In this document: positions 31,838 through 42,682 of the stretch, one piece after another
How the letters are laid out: each line of letters starts with the position of its first letter
How positions within the stretch are numbered: the first letter of the stretch is position 1
DNA from: Aurelia coerulea
Taxonomy: Eukaryota; Cnidaria; Scyphozoa; Semaeostomeae; Ulmaridae
Direction: 5' to 3'
Assembly: GCA_039566865.1 (NCBI GenBank)
Contig: CM076958.1
Location: 7,416,501 to 7,480,500, forward strand
Length of the DNA stretch: 64,000 bases
Position numbers and translations under genes: made by a program
Notes under the pieces: model-generated
Seen by the model: only the letters and a program-made list of their open reading frames with translations
What the model was told of the DNA's origin: nothing
The model's database searches: none

Positions 31838-33529
31838 TTTCATTCATTTTCATTTTTCATTATTTTTACACGGTGGCCCCGTCAATCGAGAGGATTGCTT
31901 TACAGGGGGCCGTGCCAAACTTTACAATATTACTAAAAATTACTAACAAATTACCTATATTTACAATCTAAAATAAAAAATAAATGAAAAACAATGGAGT
32001 TAGCCTGAGAGAGGCAAATTACTTTTCAGCATACTTTTAAAAATGCTAAGAGAGGGTGCTTGTTTGACATCCAAAGGCAATTCATTCCAAGTCTTTGCAC
32101 CCCGGAAAGATATCGCTTTCTGCCCATTGCAAGTTTTCATCCTTGGAACAAGGACATCGGCAATGGCATTCCGCAAATTCATACTGATATCACGCGCAGA
32201 GTTTTTCTTGAAAAGGTTTGAAAGATAGCTGGGTGCAAGACCTGACAATGCTTTGTATGTAATAGTAGCTGTCTCGCATTTTATCATTTCCGTAACCGTT
32301 GGCCAATTTAGTTCCTTGATCAAATTTGAGGCGGATACATCATAGCTGCTATTGGTGACAATTCTTGCAGCTCGATTTTGCAATTTTTGTATGGTTTGCA
32401 ATCTGGTTTCACTGCAGCCTCCCCAAATAGAACAGCAATAACGGAAATGTGGCTCTACGATGCCATGATACATTTTGATTAAGGTATCCTTAGGTACGAA
32501 TTTTTTGGCATATTTCAAAACTCCTAGAGCACGAGACAGTTTGCTACATAATAATTTCGTGTTCCGATCCCAAACGAGGCTATCATCAAGTTGGACTCCT
32601 AAATATTTTACATTTTTAACGATGTCAATTTCAGTGCCATCAATAACAAATGATGGGGTCTCTACTTTATTGTCAGCAATCTTTTTTAGGTTTGGTCGAG
32701 AACCTACAACCATCGCCTGTGTCTTTACGACATTTAGTGACAGTTTGTTCCCTTGTAACCATTCCTTTAGCCGATCGAGATCACTATCCAGTGTGTCATT
32801 CAACTCGTTGATATTTTTCGCAGAATGTGAAATACTTGTGTCATCAGCATACATTGTCACATTGCATTTACGGAGAGACATAGGGAGATCGTTAATATAA
32901 ATTAGAAAAAGGAGTGGACCAAGACATGAACCCTGTGGCACTCCGCAATCAACCTTTTGTAAACTTGAGGATGTGCCATTGCCCTTGCAGAATTGACGTC
33001 GGTTTTGCAGATAGGACTTAAACCAAGAATGCTCATGACCATCTATGCCATATTTTTTTAGTTTCGCAAGTAAAATTTGATGATCAACGGTATCAAAAGC
33101 TTTTTTTAGGTCGATAAATACCATCGCAGTGTATTTCCCGTTATCCATATTTACATACCAATCGTCAGTGCTATTTAATAAACAAGTAACCACAGAGTGC
33201 AAAGACCTGAAGCCAGACTGGTGCGAGAAAAGGAGCTTGTTTCTATCCAAGTATTCGTAAACCTGGTTGTAAACCAGCTTTTCGAATACTCTAGACAAGA
33301 AAGGGAGCACCGATATTGGTCTGTAGTTAGAGCGATCATCTTTTTGCCCACTTTTGAATATAGGGGCAACTCTCGCAACCTTCCATGAATTGGGAAAGCT
33401 CCCAGTTGCTAGAGATAGATTGAAAATGTCGCAAAGGGACTCAGCTATGACCGGAAGACCAGCTTTCAGAAAGAAATTAGCAATACCATCAGTACCAAAT
33501 CCCTCAATGGGGAATTGAAGTACACCCAT
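31838..33529 (-). CDS. LINE reverse transcriptase ORF, 5'-truncated but open
   Basis: A 509-codon uninterrupted frame (32000-33529). It shows all main RT boxes in order: GTDGI, WKVARVAPIFKSG, YRPISVLPFLSRVFEKLVY, QSGFR, FIDLKKAFDTVDH, CGVPQGSCLGPLLFLIYIND and MYADDTS. Then come VKYLGVQLDDSL, EPHFRYCCSIWGG and QKLQNRAARIVT. The catalytic YADD is intact. The endonuclease and ORF1 are missing. The 3' UTR (31838-31999) ends in AAAATGA-type repeats, an L2/CR1-like tail. An open frame over the whole retained part suggests a fairly recent insertion. It would encode RT activity only if expressed from outside. Confidence 0.92.
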
Positions 33530-33955
33530 TTTTTGATGTCATGAGCAGCGCGAGAACAATCGAATGACAAAGGACTTCGAGCTCAACACAAAGGGGAACA
33601 AAGGGCTTGGCAAGCCGAAAGTGGGGTGAGGAATTTGGCGAATAACCCCTCGACCAGAGCCTTGACTGGAAAAAGAGGACGTTTTGAGGAGGAACGGAAT
33701 GTTGGGCGACGTTTTCACCTGCGGTTCGACTTCGCCCATGTTGCGGTTCTGCCAATCGAACTGTCTAGACAATGAGAAAGTTCGCGAGAGGGACAAAGGG
33801 AATGACGCCACATCCGACTGCAACGAATATGTATATAGACTAGGCTTGCCGCTTTTCGCCTGCGGCGCCGAGCTGGCCCGCCGTCGTACCGATTTAGCGT
33901 GGGAAAGAATGCGTTGACTATTGGCGTTATTTTCTCTCTATCACTTTCTGTGACC
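33530..33955 (+). repeat. dispersed repeat ending in the GC-rich hairpin, copy 2
   Basis: 33839-33955 repeats the order seen at 25021-25140: CTAGGCTTGCC, a GGCGCCGAG-rich segment, CTGGCCCGCCGTCGTACCGA, then GGGAAAGAAT and a TTATTTTCT tail. The minus-strand frame at 33539-33823 has no recognised domain. Confidence 0.6.
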
Positions 33956-34075
33956 AAAGTATTGGATGTTACTTGAATTAATTTAGTTTGTAAATTATAT
34001 TTTCCTCAATGTTTTAGCTTTCTGCATATTTGGAGACCCAAAAGAGTAAGCCAGAATTTCAGGAACTAAAAACTA

Positions 34076-34287
34076 CAATCATGGACATAAATTATGAGAC
34101 AAATTTACTTTTTCTGATATTTTGAACTGTTCAGCATCCTCTCCCTCCCCCCGTTCCCCCATAATCAATGTTGAAAAGTCCAAGAACCTCCCTCGACACG
34201 TCACCAACATTGAATAAGGAGGAGGGGGATCTTCAATAGTCAGATCTTAAATTTTGAATTTGTCTCAAACTATTTTGTCCATGATTG
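34076..34287. mobile_element. 212-bp TA-flanked MITE
   Basis: Ends CAATCATGGACA and TGTCCATGATTG, with TA at 34074-34075 and 34288-34289. The subterminal TGAGACAAATT is also inverted. The TA duplication suits Tc1/mariner (inference). Confidence 0.8.
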
Positions 34288-34844
34288 TAACTGCACTAAT
34301 CATAGAACCAAAAAATAACTATTGCCCAAATTTTTGACACAAAAAAATAACTTGAGAATCCCATCCCTATCCTAAATATACCAGAGTACCCCCCCCCCCC
34401 TGCCAGGACATTGGAGCCATTTAAATATCAATTCAATTCAAAGGAGTTAAACTTAGATGAATGTAATCAGTCTAGGCAAATGTAGCCCTCATAATAGAAT
34501 GATGTTATTACTTTAATGTTATAATTACCAAGGTAATAGCCCATAGAAATGTAATAGCAGGTGTTAGTAACGGCAGTTTGAGCTGGCATACTGGAAAAAC
34601 CGGACCCTATGATCCAGGGACCCCTCTGACCCCTATGATCTTCAAGTACTGAATTTTGAAAGGAACCTGAACATAGAAGGGTTATCCTCCCCTGCATAAA
34701 GGCTACATGCTAATCAATTTGGTGCCATTACTGTTGATTGCAGCCTGGGGGTGAATGCCTATCAAGCAGGGGCGGATCCAGACGCTGGCATTGTTCTTCT
34801 GCAAGCATGGTAACTTGCCGCTGATTGTGTAACTCGCACCTTAA

Positions 34845-34990
34845 AGGGTCTGTTTCATCCAGCATGCCTTGCACGTGCCATCTCTTGGTTGGCCTTTGTT
34901 GCCGTCATTTTCATGGCCCATGAAAATGGCGGACAACAAAGGAACATCAACAGACGGAACGTGCAAGGAATGCTGGATGAAACAGACCCT
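34845..34990. mobile_element. second copy of the palindromic TTAA MITE
   Basis: Ends AGGGTCTGTTTCATCC and GGATGAAACAGACCCT, with TTAA at 34841-34844 and 34991-34994. The left arm has more changes than the right when compared with 16774-16920, so this hairpin is less perfect. Confidence 0.9.
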
Positions 34991-35404
34991 TTAACCATAG
35001 TGACTATGCCTTCACTTAGCTGAATGAAAGAATCCGCTAAATCATTAACATCTTCATCCATCGTAACTTTCAGAGAAAGTCCCTGCCCTACCCTTGTTTG
35101 TTTTATTAGTGCACATTGCATCTTCCATACCAATTTAAACTGGGGTGGAACTCAAAAATGCTGAAAAGTTGAAAACACAAAATAGAATTTCATGGAAATG
35201 TAAAACAAAGAGCAATAATATTAATGCACCGTAAATATTCTTCAGTATGAGCACTGATAAAGGGTGGACATGCTTCCATTTCTGGGGGATCAAGCACACC
35301 TTGTCGACTATTTAAAGAATGACATGCATATGTTATTTGTACTGATGCTATGTCTGTCGAATTGTATTAACCCAGAATCTAAGAATCTAATAGAATCTAA
35401 ATTG

Positions 35405-35660
35405 GAAGAATCTTAGTAGAGTCTAAGTTGGAAGGAACACTTCAAATCCTTGAAAGGTAAAATAGCAAGTGGTTTGTCTGCATTGAAAAAACGTTCTTCC
35501 GCAATCTAAGCTATGTGAGGTTTACCATGCGCTGGTTGAAAGTCACCTCCGATATGGGAATGTTATCTGGGGTAGCCTAACTAAAACACGACTCCCAGGA
35601 AGATCAGATCTCAGCCTGGATCCAATCCTAGCTAATACCAAATTTTAAATTTTGTTTTTC

Positions 35661-35700
<40 letters not shown>

Positions 35701-35785
35701 TAACAAACTTGTAACTTTTGTAGTTTAATTTTGTACTGATGGGATTATCGTGTAAAAATATGAATTAATAAAAATTAAAAAAAAC
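35405..35785 (+). pseudogene. LINE 3' fragment with an internal deletion, sister of 2161-3017
   Basis: Matches the reverse complement of 2161-3017: GTCTAAGTTGGAAGGAACACTTC onward, through CATGCGCTGGTTGAAAGTCA to GGGGTAGCCT. It then jumps straight to the UTR (CTCCCAGGAAGATCAGATCT). About 390 bp of coding sequence is missing. A (TTTA)n expansion lies near 35660-35700. Confidence 0.85.
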
Positions 35786-35846
35786 CCCCTCCCCAGGCTG
35801 CAATAAGCAGTATTGGCACTAAATTTGAAAAATTATGGTAGAAGTA

Positions 35847-36233
35847 CACTCATTTTTTTTATAAGAAACTAAGGTCCGGGGCTGGTAGGCAGTTTCTTAA
35901 ATTTTTGGGCCATTTTTCTACCAAAAGTTTCTTAGGTGTTTCTTATATTTTTAATGCCAGTAGTGTAAAGTTAATCTTGTTTTGTTTAAAGGGCTCTCAA
36001 ATTAGTCACTAAGATCTCAAAACAATTAAATAACATAATTCGCACTCAAAATAATGTCCAAACAGTTGCAATAACTGTACAGTGTCAAAACATTTCTGAC
36101 TGCCATAGGAAAATCAAAACTGTAAGTTACAAAAGTTTCTTAGCTTTTTAATTCCAGGTAGGGTTGTTTCTTAACTTTCGAAAAATTGAGCCTACCGTTT
36201 CTTATAAGCGGTTTCTTATAAAAAAAATGAGTG
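35847..36233. mobile_element. 387-bp TA-flanked MITE
   Basis: Perfect 23-bp ends beginning CACTCATTTTTTTTATAAG, flanked by TA at 35845-35846 and 36234-36235. The interior (GGTAGGCAGTTTCT to CAAAACTGTAAGTTAC) recurs inverted at about 60850-61130, where the ends have decayed. Confidence 0.88.
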
Positions 36234-36235
36234 TA

Positions 36236-38060
36236 ACCTGATTAGCATTTAGCATCCTCATTATCATATGGCCTTTATGCAGAGGGGATGACCCCTCTTA
36301 AGTGTCCTTTCAAAACTCAGTACTTCCTAGGGTCCTATATGGGTCCTAGGGGTCATAAGGGTCTAAAGGTCATACGGTCTGGTTTTTGATTACAAAGTCC
36401 TTTGTAATCTAAGAAGGGGCTCCGATATCAGTCAGAAAGTCAGAAAGAAAGAAAGAATGAAAGAAAGAAAGTAAGTAAGTCAGTCACGCTCGTTAAAACA
36501 ATTAATTAACGTTTTATCTCTGCTAATTGGCACTGAAATAAAGAAAGCGCACAGAAAACGCATACAAGACAGATGTTTCCTGCGATCCTATAGCAACATT
36601 TGACGTCGGCTTATTTCATGTTGGACAGATTTGACACCGCAAGATGGATAAATCACCATGATGTTTACCCTGGCACAACAACAAATTGGCACGTTCTTGA
36701 CTTCATTAGCAGCTTAATCATGTTAAAACAATCGTTTTCTAGAACGAACGCATCATTAGCCACTTATTGATAGAACTCATTATGCAAATAAGTCAACCTT
36801 GGAGGATGATGTAACCGGCGGCCTGCACAGAGGCTTGCATTCGCAGTATCACCGAAGGTAGAAGGACCGGCCTCCTACACAGCTACGGATGCAAATGTAG
36901 CAGGTGAAGTTGAGAGGAAAGGTGCAGAATTCCAGCAAACAATGGCCCTATTGACTGGGGGAAGGCACGTGATCACACTGAACCAAAACATCTTCATGCA
37001 TGTGAATCTGCACAGAGGTTATTTTCGTGACTGCTTGTCTCAAACTAGATGCCCGCGAATAGAAACGTTCTGCAGGGTTCTGCATAAACATAAGTAATTT
37101 TGCATTATCGTAAATCTCACATGACATCTAATTTGAGGCATACAAGGCGCTTGATTTTCTATTGAAGGCGACTTTAGCAGCAACACTCATCTCTCTGACT
37201 GTAGCTAAAAACAGCATCAACGATCATTTGGGGTTATGAAGAAATCAATTTTCAGATTTTCTTATGCTTGCTTAGCTCAGGACGGACTTTGTAATCATCC
37301 AAAAGGATCTTATGTTTCCAGTATGCCGTCTCAGCAGAGCAAATCCCAAGGGCGGAAGTATCAAATTATCTTTGTGTATGAGCATTTTGTTATCATAGGA
37401 ATTGTTATGATTTCGAAGGGAATTCCAACGATACAAACATGTAAATGCCCAGTAGAAGCCGCTTGGCTTCTGTTTTCGAACTGAAATTTCAGAAGCATGT
37501 AGAGGAATGATACAGCTAAAGATTTTGTATTTATTTACGGATTTTAAGCAAATTTAAATGGTTGAAAACGCATAATGTAAACAGTTATGAGCACAGTTTC
37601 ATTCGTTGAAGAGCTTGACCAGCGTGCACGATCTCTTCTAGTTTCTCGAAAAATTCGCGAAAATGAATTCTGTTTCCACATGCCTGTAGGTTAATCATCT
37701 ATCTAGAATAATGTTCTCGTATCTAAAACGATAAATGTTCATGAACTAAAAAACCGAGTTCTCAGCAGAAGTATCACTGGTAAAAGCCGTTTGCGGACGA
37801 TGGGGTTTCCACAGGGTGAGAGATCTTATAGATTCTGTCCACAGGGTTTTGCCTGAAAATCCCCAAATCAGACTTATTCCGTTCCTGGCGGCCCAGCCTG
37901 GCGTTTTTTGGCGAAAAGAAGGCGATTCGTGGAACTTACATATTTTTGCGGATTTTTTGGCACCTAAATGCAAGGGCCAGTGGGACGGGAAGGGGGAGAT
38001 CTCAGTGACGTACAAAACGCGTATGGATCCTTTGATCTGACCGTCTCGACGCTTGGTTAT
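36236..38060. other. unassigned stretch
   Basis: No gene recognised. (GAAA)n and (GTAA)n purine tracts lie near 36440-36475. ORFs at 37236-37484 and 37816-38040 have no motif. Confidence 0.3.
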
Positions 38061-38064
38061 AGTA

Positions 38065-38170
38065 GACTAGGAATCAGAACCCGCGCTGCGCGCGGGTTCG
38101 GAGTTCCTAGCTCCTGCGGAGGGCTTGGGCGCCTCCGGCGGCCACTGTCGCGCTTCGCGCGCCATATTAT
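38065..38170. repeat. cluster of GC-rich palindromes
   Basis: GAACCCGCGC-tgc-GCGCGGGTTC, then CTCCGGCGG and CGCGCTTCGCGCG. It lies directly inside the right arm of the 14.9-kb segment and resembles in style, though not in sequence, the hairpin repeat at 25021. Confidence 0.6.
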
Positions 38171-38583
38171 CAGTACTTTCAGTGTTATTTTTGTCGTTGG
38201 TGTGGTTTCTTTATACTTGCTCTTGTTATCCTTAGTTATAGTAGATTTCTCCCAAGATAGTACGAACTCTCATACAGCAGCTTACAATTGGTCGATTTCT
38301 AAATCCCAAATCACCACGAAAAAGTTTTCTTTTTATCCATTCATATCGATTCTTTAGAAAGCTTGATCGACGTTTTTTGATCGTTTTTAGTGTTTTCGAA
38401 AACGAAACTTTTAAGAAACTCGCTTGTAGCTCTAAAAACTGAAAACAGAAAAATTTGCAAAACATTGTATAATCTAATTCAGGCTTTCTGCCAAATATTA
38501 AGTCATAAATCTTCAAAATCGGTCCTGTATACGATTTATCGTGGCCTGCCAAAAGTGCATAGTTTATTTTGGCGCACCCGGTA

Positions 38584-39581
38584 GGCCAAATAATATTGCC
38601 ATACCTGTTGATACTAGTAGGTAGTAGTAGAACACCAAGAGCTCATAGCTTTGGAAGAGATGTTTCATTAGACAGCAAAACAAGTTATCCAGTAAGCTGG
38701 GGACATAGTGCATCTACCTTGTCCCACTCTGGAAATGTGCCACAAAAATCAAGAATGAAGCCTGCAGAAAAGTTAAGCCATCTTCCACCAGTCCCTTCTT
38801 CAGCATTTCCAAAATCAGTATCATTAGCTGACCTTCTAGATGCAAGAAAACTGATTGAGCCACCCAGTGTCACACGTTTGAAACATGATCTTAGTGGTTA
38901 TGATGTTGCTGAAAAGATGTGGAAGCCATCAGGATCTATTGAGGTCAACAAGGAAGATTCACATTTTGCTGAGTGGGGATTCAGGCATGCATTCCTTGCC
39001 ACTTCAGTAAACCCAAGAGCCCAAGAAAAGTGGGTCATCAAAGTCACCAAAGAGGAACATCTAGCCCCAGTAACAGAAAATTTCAATATCACCGTCACGC
39101 AGCACACAAGAAAGCAAGTCCAGATGCATGCTGTTACAGGAGCATTACCAGGAGTTTCAATAAAAAGATACCCTCAGTCTTTGGTTCATTTTTTAGGTAC
39201 AAGAAGGTTTACTTTTCCACTATTGAAGGCAAACCCGTCACTGTTGAGGAATTTATACCTGGTAATTTCCAGAAGTATATAAACAACACTGGGCAGATTA
39301 GAGAAGCACAGTCAGCTGAAGATAGAATCCTTATAGAAAAGGCAGAATGTTTGGTACACTACTCATATTGGCACACAAAGAAGCAAATGATGGTTTTAGA
39401 CCTTCAGGGTGTGGAATATATCCTTTGTGACCCAGAGATTGCCACTGCTGTCCTTCAGGAGGATGGAGAATTAAATTTCTGTGCTGGAAATTTATCTTTC
39501 AAAGCAATAAGTACCACCTTTCTTGCAGGACATTCATGCAATGATTATTGCAGGGTGTTGGATTTGGCACAGGAACAATAG
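38584..39581 (+). pseudogene. alpha-kinase domain ORF (C-terminal part), one frameshift
   Basis: Atypical protein kinase of the eEF2K/TRPM7 (alpha-kinase) type. The first frame (to about 39140) reads SFGRDVSLDSK, FRHAFLATS and KWVIKVTKEEH with the ATP-binding lysine. A missing base near 39140 moves the match to the second frame: FGSFFRYKKVYF, VEEFIPGNFQKYINN, KAECLVHYSYW, MVLDLQGVEYILCDPEIAT (catalytic Asp and DLQG), FCAGNLSF, and GHSCNDYCRVLDL. The H-x-C-x3-C zinc site typical of the fold is present. It ends at a stop at 39579-39581. There are no introns over about 1 kb. With 23411-23656 it forms one ORF split by the 14.9-kb insertion. A lone 1-nt insertion near 38625 also breaks the frame. 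Kinase catalysis would need these repaired. Confidence 0.85.
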
Positions 39582-40611
39582 ATTGGAACATAAAAAGCTG
39601 TTACAAAATTACTGTTCATCAACCTTCTGAAAATCAAGACTTGCTAAACTGCAACATTAACCAACCATTTTACAACATGAAGAAATTAATCACTAATACA
39701 CAAATTTGCACATGGTTGAAAAGTTGAAGTTTAATATGATTTATAGAATAGCTCCATTTTCATGAATATTCAAGAACTTCCATTACTTTATGTTGTTAGA
39801 TATTGAGTCCAGTGGGTGACATATTGATAAAATTTGGGGGTAAGGCTGTTCTTCAGTAGAAATACATTAAAGATTGTTTTTTTAGAGAAATAGTTATTCC
39901 ATTCAAGAACATTGGGGAGTGACCAGTGGCAGAGCCAGACCAGTGGGGGGGGGGGGGTATAAAGGTATACCCAGACACTTTTATTGCATATTTAAATGAT
40001 CAATGAAAGCTTATTCATCATTTGGTAATGAAAGCTTATTCATCCACAACAAATTCAATATTTTCTACCATACATATATCATCATCATCAAAATGCTACA
40101 ATACAGTTGCACTAATAAAAGAATTATGCATGGCAGCAACAAACAAACAAATATTAAAACTAAACTAATTAACTAAATTAAAAGGAACAGGAAATACACT
40201 GTATGCATGACTTGAACATGTTAATTATTGCAGCTGAATAAAGATGGACAATATCATATTGTGGAACTTCATGCAGGACAATACCATTTCAGAAAGGGTA
40301 TCAAGACAATTTGTTACACCTAAAACCTCAAATGAAACATGCATAAAAGACCAACTGCACATCATCAAAACAGTCATATTATTTGCAGCTCTTTCATATA
40401 ATTTTGTCGTCAAAAACAGAGCTTTAGGACAGCCAAACAGAGTAATGATGGCACTAGGTACTGCAGACAAAATATCTATGACTAGATGAGTTTGCTGGTG
40501 TGTAATTGGTCTTTATTTTTTAAATTTGAAGATAACTTGCTATGAGCCCTAACTAAAACTAACAAATTCAGCAACAATAACAAAGTTCTGCAAAACTGAA
40601 AAGTTCCAATT
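39582..40611. other. intergenic region between the convergent kinase and integrase ORFs
   Basis: AT-rich and non-coding. It contains CAGTGGCAGAGCCAGACCAG followed by a G-run near 39923, resembling one end of a hAT-like element, without a matching second end. It probably includes the 3' UTRs of both flanking ORFs. Confidence 0.4.
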
Positions 40612-42143
40612 TCAGCTGCAAACAGAATTCTTCAGAAACCTATATGCTTCTACTAAGTCCTTGCATTCAACTCTTTCAGGATTGGGCATGAGAGTGACTA
40701 ATTCATTTCGTTCATCCATGCTTATATAATCCAATGGAGAGTCACCAACTCCAGCTAATTCCGCAACTTCAAGAATGTCATGTTTGGATACTTTGATTCC
40801 CATTTCCCTTCCACCATATTTCTCAGGAAAAGCATGCATATGATTGGGTACTCCTGACGGTAATTCAATACCAACTTGGTGCCTTATTCTGTGGGCATTC
40901 CATAATTTGGCAAAAACACCACATTCCCTTTGCAAAACTGGAATGAACAAATAGGACATAAGCTTCCTATCCCTCAAATTCTGAGGATCATAAGCTCTTG
41001 AATTTAGCAACAAAACTAGGTAGGCTTTGATATGTTTCTCCATTCTTTCATGCAGGTCCCTCCACCATCTTTCAATCTTGTTGGAGGTAGAGGGCCCAAA
41101 AATAACTGAATCAGAAGGTTCATTCAAATCCCCTTGTTTGCCATGCAAATAAACATGAATTGTGGCCATTGTGCCAGTTTCAGTACCTTTATCTAGCCTA
41201 AGGTAGTTTGGCATCATCTCAGTTTCAACCAAGCGCTGCATATAGAAGTTACCAACAATAACTGGATCAGAATCTCCTTTCCACACATGATGAAGGAATA
41301 TGATCTTACGTGAAAAGGTGTCAAGACAGCTATAAATAGCCAAGGGGAAAGTGGAGTTTTGGAACCCCATCATCTTGTCATGGCCATCAAGTGAAAAGAC
41401 CCAATTAGATCCATCAGAAACTAATGGCTGTTTTACGCTTCTTTGCTTTTTTCTTTAGATTTCTCTCATCCAACGCTTCCGGGTGGATATCCCATATTAC
41501 ATCATGAACCACTTGTCTGGGAACTCGAATGCCATGTTCTGTTCTCAGCTTCAAGTTCATGTTTCGATACCCCAACAGCTTGCCAGGGCCCTCCATTTCT
41601 TTCCTCACTACCTCAGCAACAGTTGGTATAGAAACAGTGTTGTCAATGTAGCGTATATTGAAGTATCGCAGGCGTCGGTCCAGTGTAGGAATGCTCCAAG
41701 GGTAACATGGGAAATCTCTTTTCATGTAGTCGAGTATTTCTCGTCTTTTCATGTTTTGACTGACATGACATATGTCAACAAAGTGTTTTCAAGCTCATGA
41801 TTATCAAACCATGATGTAGTCCAGGGTGCATTCCATGTAAAACCTACGCCGAAGGTACGCCGAGTCCTAACCTTTCGTACGCCAGGTATTTTCAGGGAGA
41901 GAAAATACACGTCATATATTTTTGATCATATCAAAGGAAACTGCTAATTCACACAAGACAAGATTGAGGACAACTTCACATTCACGCCAAGGTAGGCAGA
42001 TTTTCGTATGCCGTCACGCCAAGAACCAATTTTATTGAAAAATGACGCTGCTACGCCGACAAAAGGTGAGGTCTACGCCGAAGATCTTCGGGCCTAAGTG
42101 CATGGAATAGATCCTGGGATGTAGTAGCTGCACTTGAAGCCAT
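40612..42143 (-). pseudogene. DDE integrase/transposase ORF with two 1-nt frameshifts and a MITE insertion
   Basis: Start ATG at 42143-42141 (MASSAATTSW...), interrupted by a 297-bp MITE at 41821-42117. A 1-nt shift near 41752 leads into MKRREILDYMKRDFPCYPWS, an N-terminal DNA-binding-like region. An extra A near 41436 shifts the frame into the integrase core: SLDGHDKMMGFQNSTFP (first D), MPNYLRLDKGTETGTM (second D) and FGPSTSNKIERWWRDLHERM (E), 39 residues after the second D. It ends at 40612. The whole would be about 400 residues, close to the known eukaryotic IS3-like or rve-type integrase proteins of fish and cnidarians (recalled family, not searched). Start and terminal repeat are about 60 bp apart, as in a transposon's transposase gene. 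Confidence 0.82.
41821..42117. mobile_element. 297-bp MITE with an 8-bp TSD
   Basis: Ends CCAGGGTGCATTCCATG and CATGGAATAGATCCTGG. TSD GATGTAGT at 41813-41820 and 42118-42125. The interior is rich in TACGCCGA motifs. The 8-bp TSD fits hAT-type mobilisation. Removing it restores the integrase 5' frame. Confidence 0.85.
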
Positions 42144-42198
42144 CGCACAGCTTCGTGTGATCAAAGATAATCAATCAATCAATAACAATCAAGTGCAA

Positions 42199-42603
42199 TC
42201 ATGAGAATGAGGCTAGCCTCGTTTATTTTGATAATGATAGCGCTGGGCTAGACTGATTACAATTCGTCGTAAATTTCGCTCGTTTTTTATATTTTGATTT
42301 TAACCCTTTCGCTCAATCTTGAGAGAGCGATTCCATTCAATTCAATAAGTAATTCAACTCAATAGCGAGCAAAAACTAGGGACGAACTGTAATAAGTCTA
42401 GCACTGGGCCTCGTGCTAAATAGAAATATAAGAAATTTAAAAGTATTATTTAAGTTGAATTTTATTTAATGTAAATTTTATTCATGATTATTGATAAAAT
42501 ATATGATTAACGCAAAAAAAAAAGAATTAAAGTTTATCTGAAAAACAACTCTACTTTGAAACTTATTTTACTTATATAATTAAAATTATGAAACTTATAT
42601 AAT
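42199..42603 (-). repeat. right terminal inverted repeat of the putative alpha-kinase/integrase transposon
   Basis: Reverse complement of 22988-23236 with a 152-bp MITE plus 9-bp TSD inserted at 42249. The outer end is GAAACTTATATAAT at 42590-42603. The integrase ORF starts just inside the inner edge. Confidence 0.8.
42249..42400. mobile_element. 152-bp MITE with a 9-bp TSD
   Basis: Ends TAGACTGATTACAATTCGTC and GACGAACTGTAATAAGTCTA. TSD GCGCTGGGC at 42240-42248 against GCACTGGGC at 42401-42409 (one change). The matching terminal repeat at 23176-23196 shows the empty site. The TAGACT end is shared with the 14304-15085 element. Confidence 0.9.
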
Positions 42604-42682
42604 TTGATAGCTATGGGCTACCATACACAAGGACCCTCTAGTTACCAAGCGACAATGTACTGAGAAAATTTAAAAAGCAATA

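Larger units (their letters stand above)
23659..38581. mobile_element. 14.9-kb segment with long mariner-like inverted ends flanked by TA
   Basis: The ends are CCGGGTGCGCCAAAATAAAC and its reverse complement, with TA on both sides (23657-23658 and 38582-38583). The inverted match extends about 355 bp (left arm 23659-24820 minus a TTAA element; right arm 38225-38581). Ends of the form CCGGGTGNNCCAAAA with TA duplication suit Tc1/mariner-type elements. No transposase was found inside. The interior has filled with LINEs, foldbacks and minisatellite. It could also be two inverted copies bounding a segment. Confidence 0.7.

Noticed and set aside
36420..36480. Direct repeat-like purine tract as a possible regulatory element
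   Set aside because: It is a simple GAAA/GTAA low-complexity run with no associated gene.
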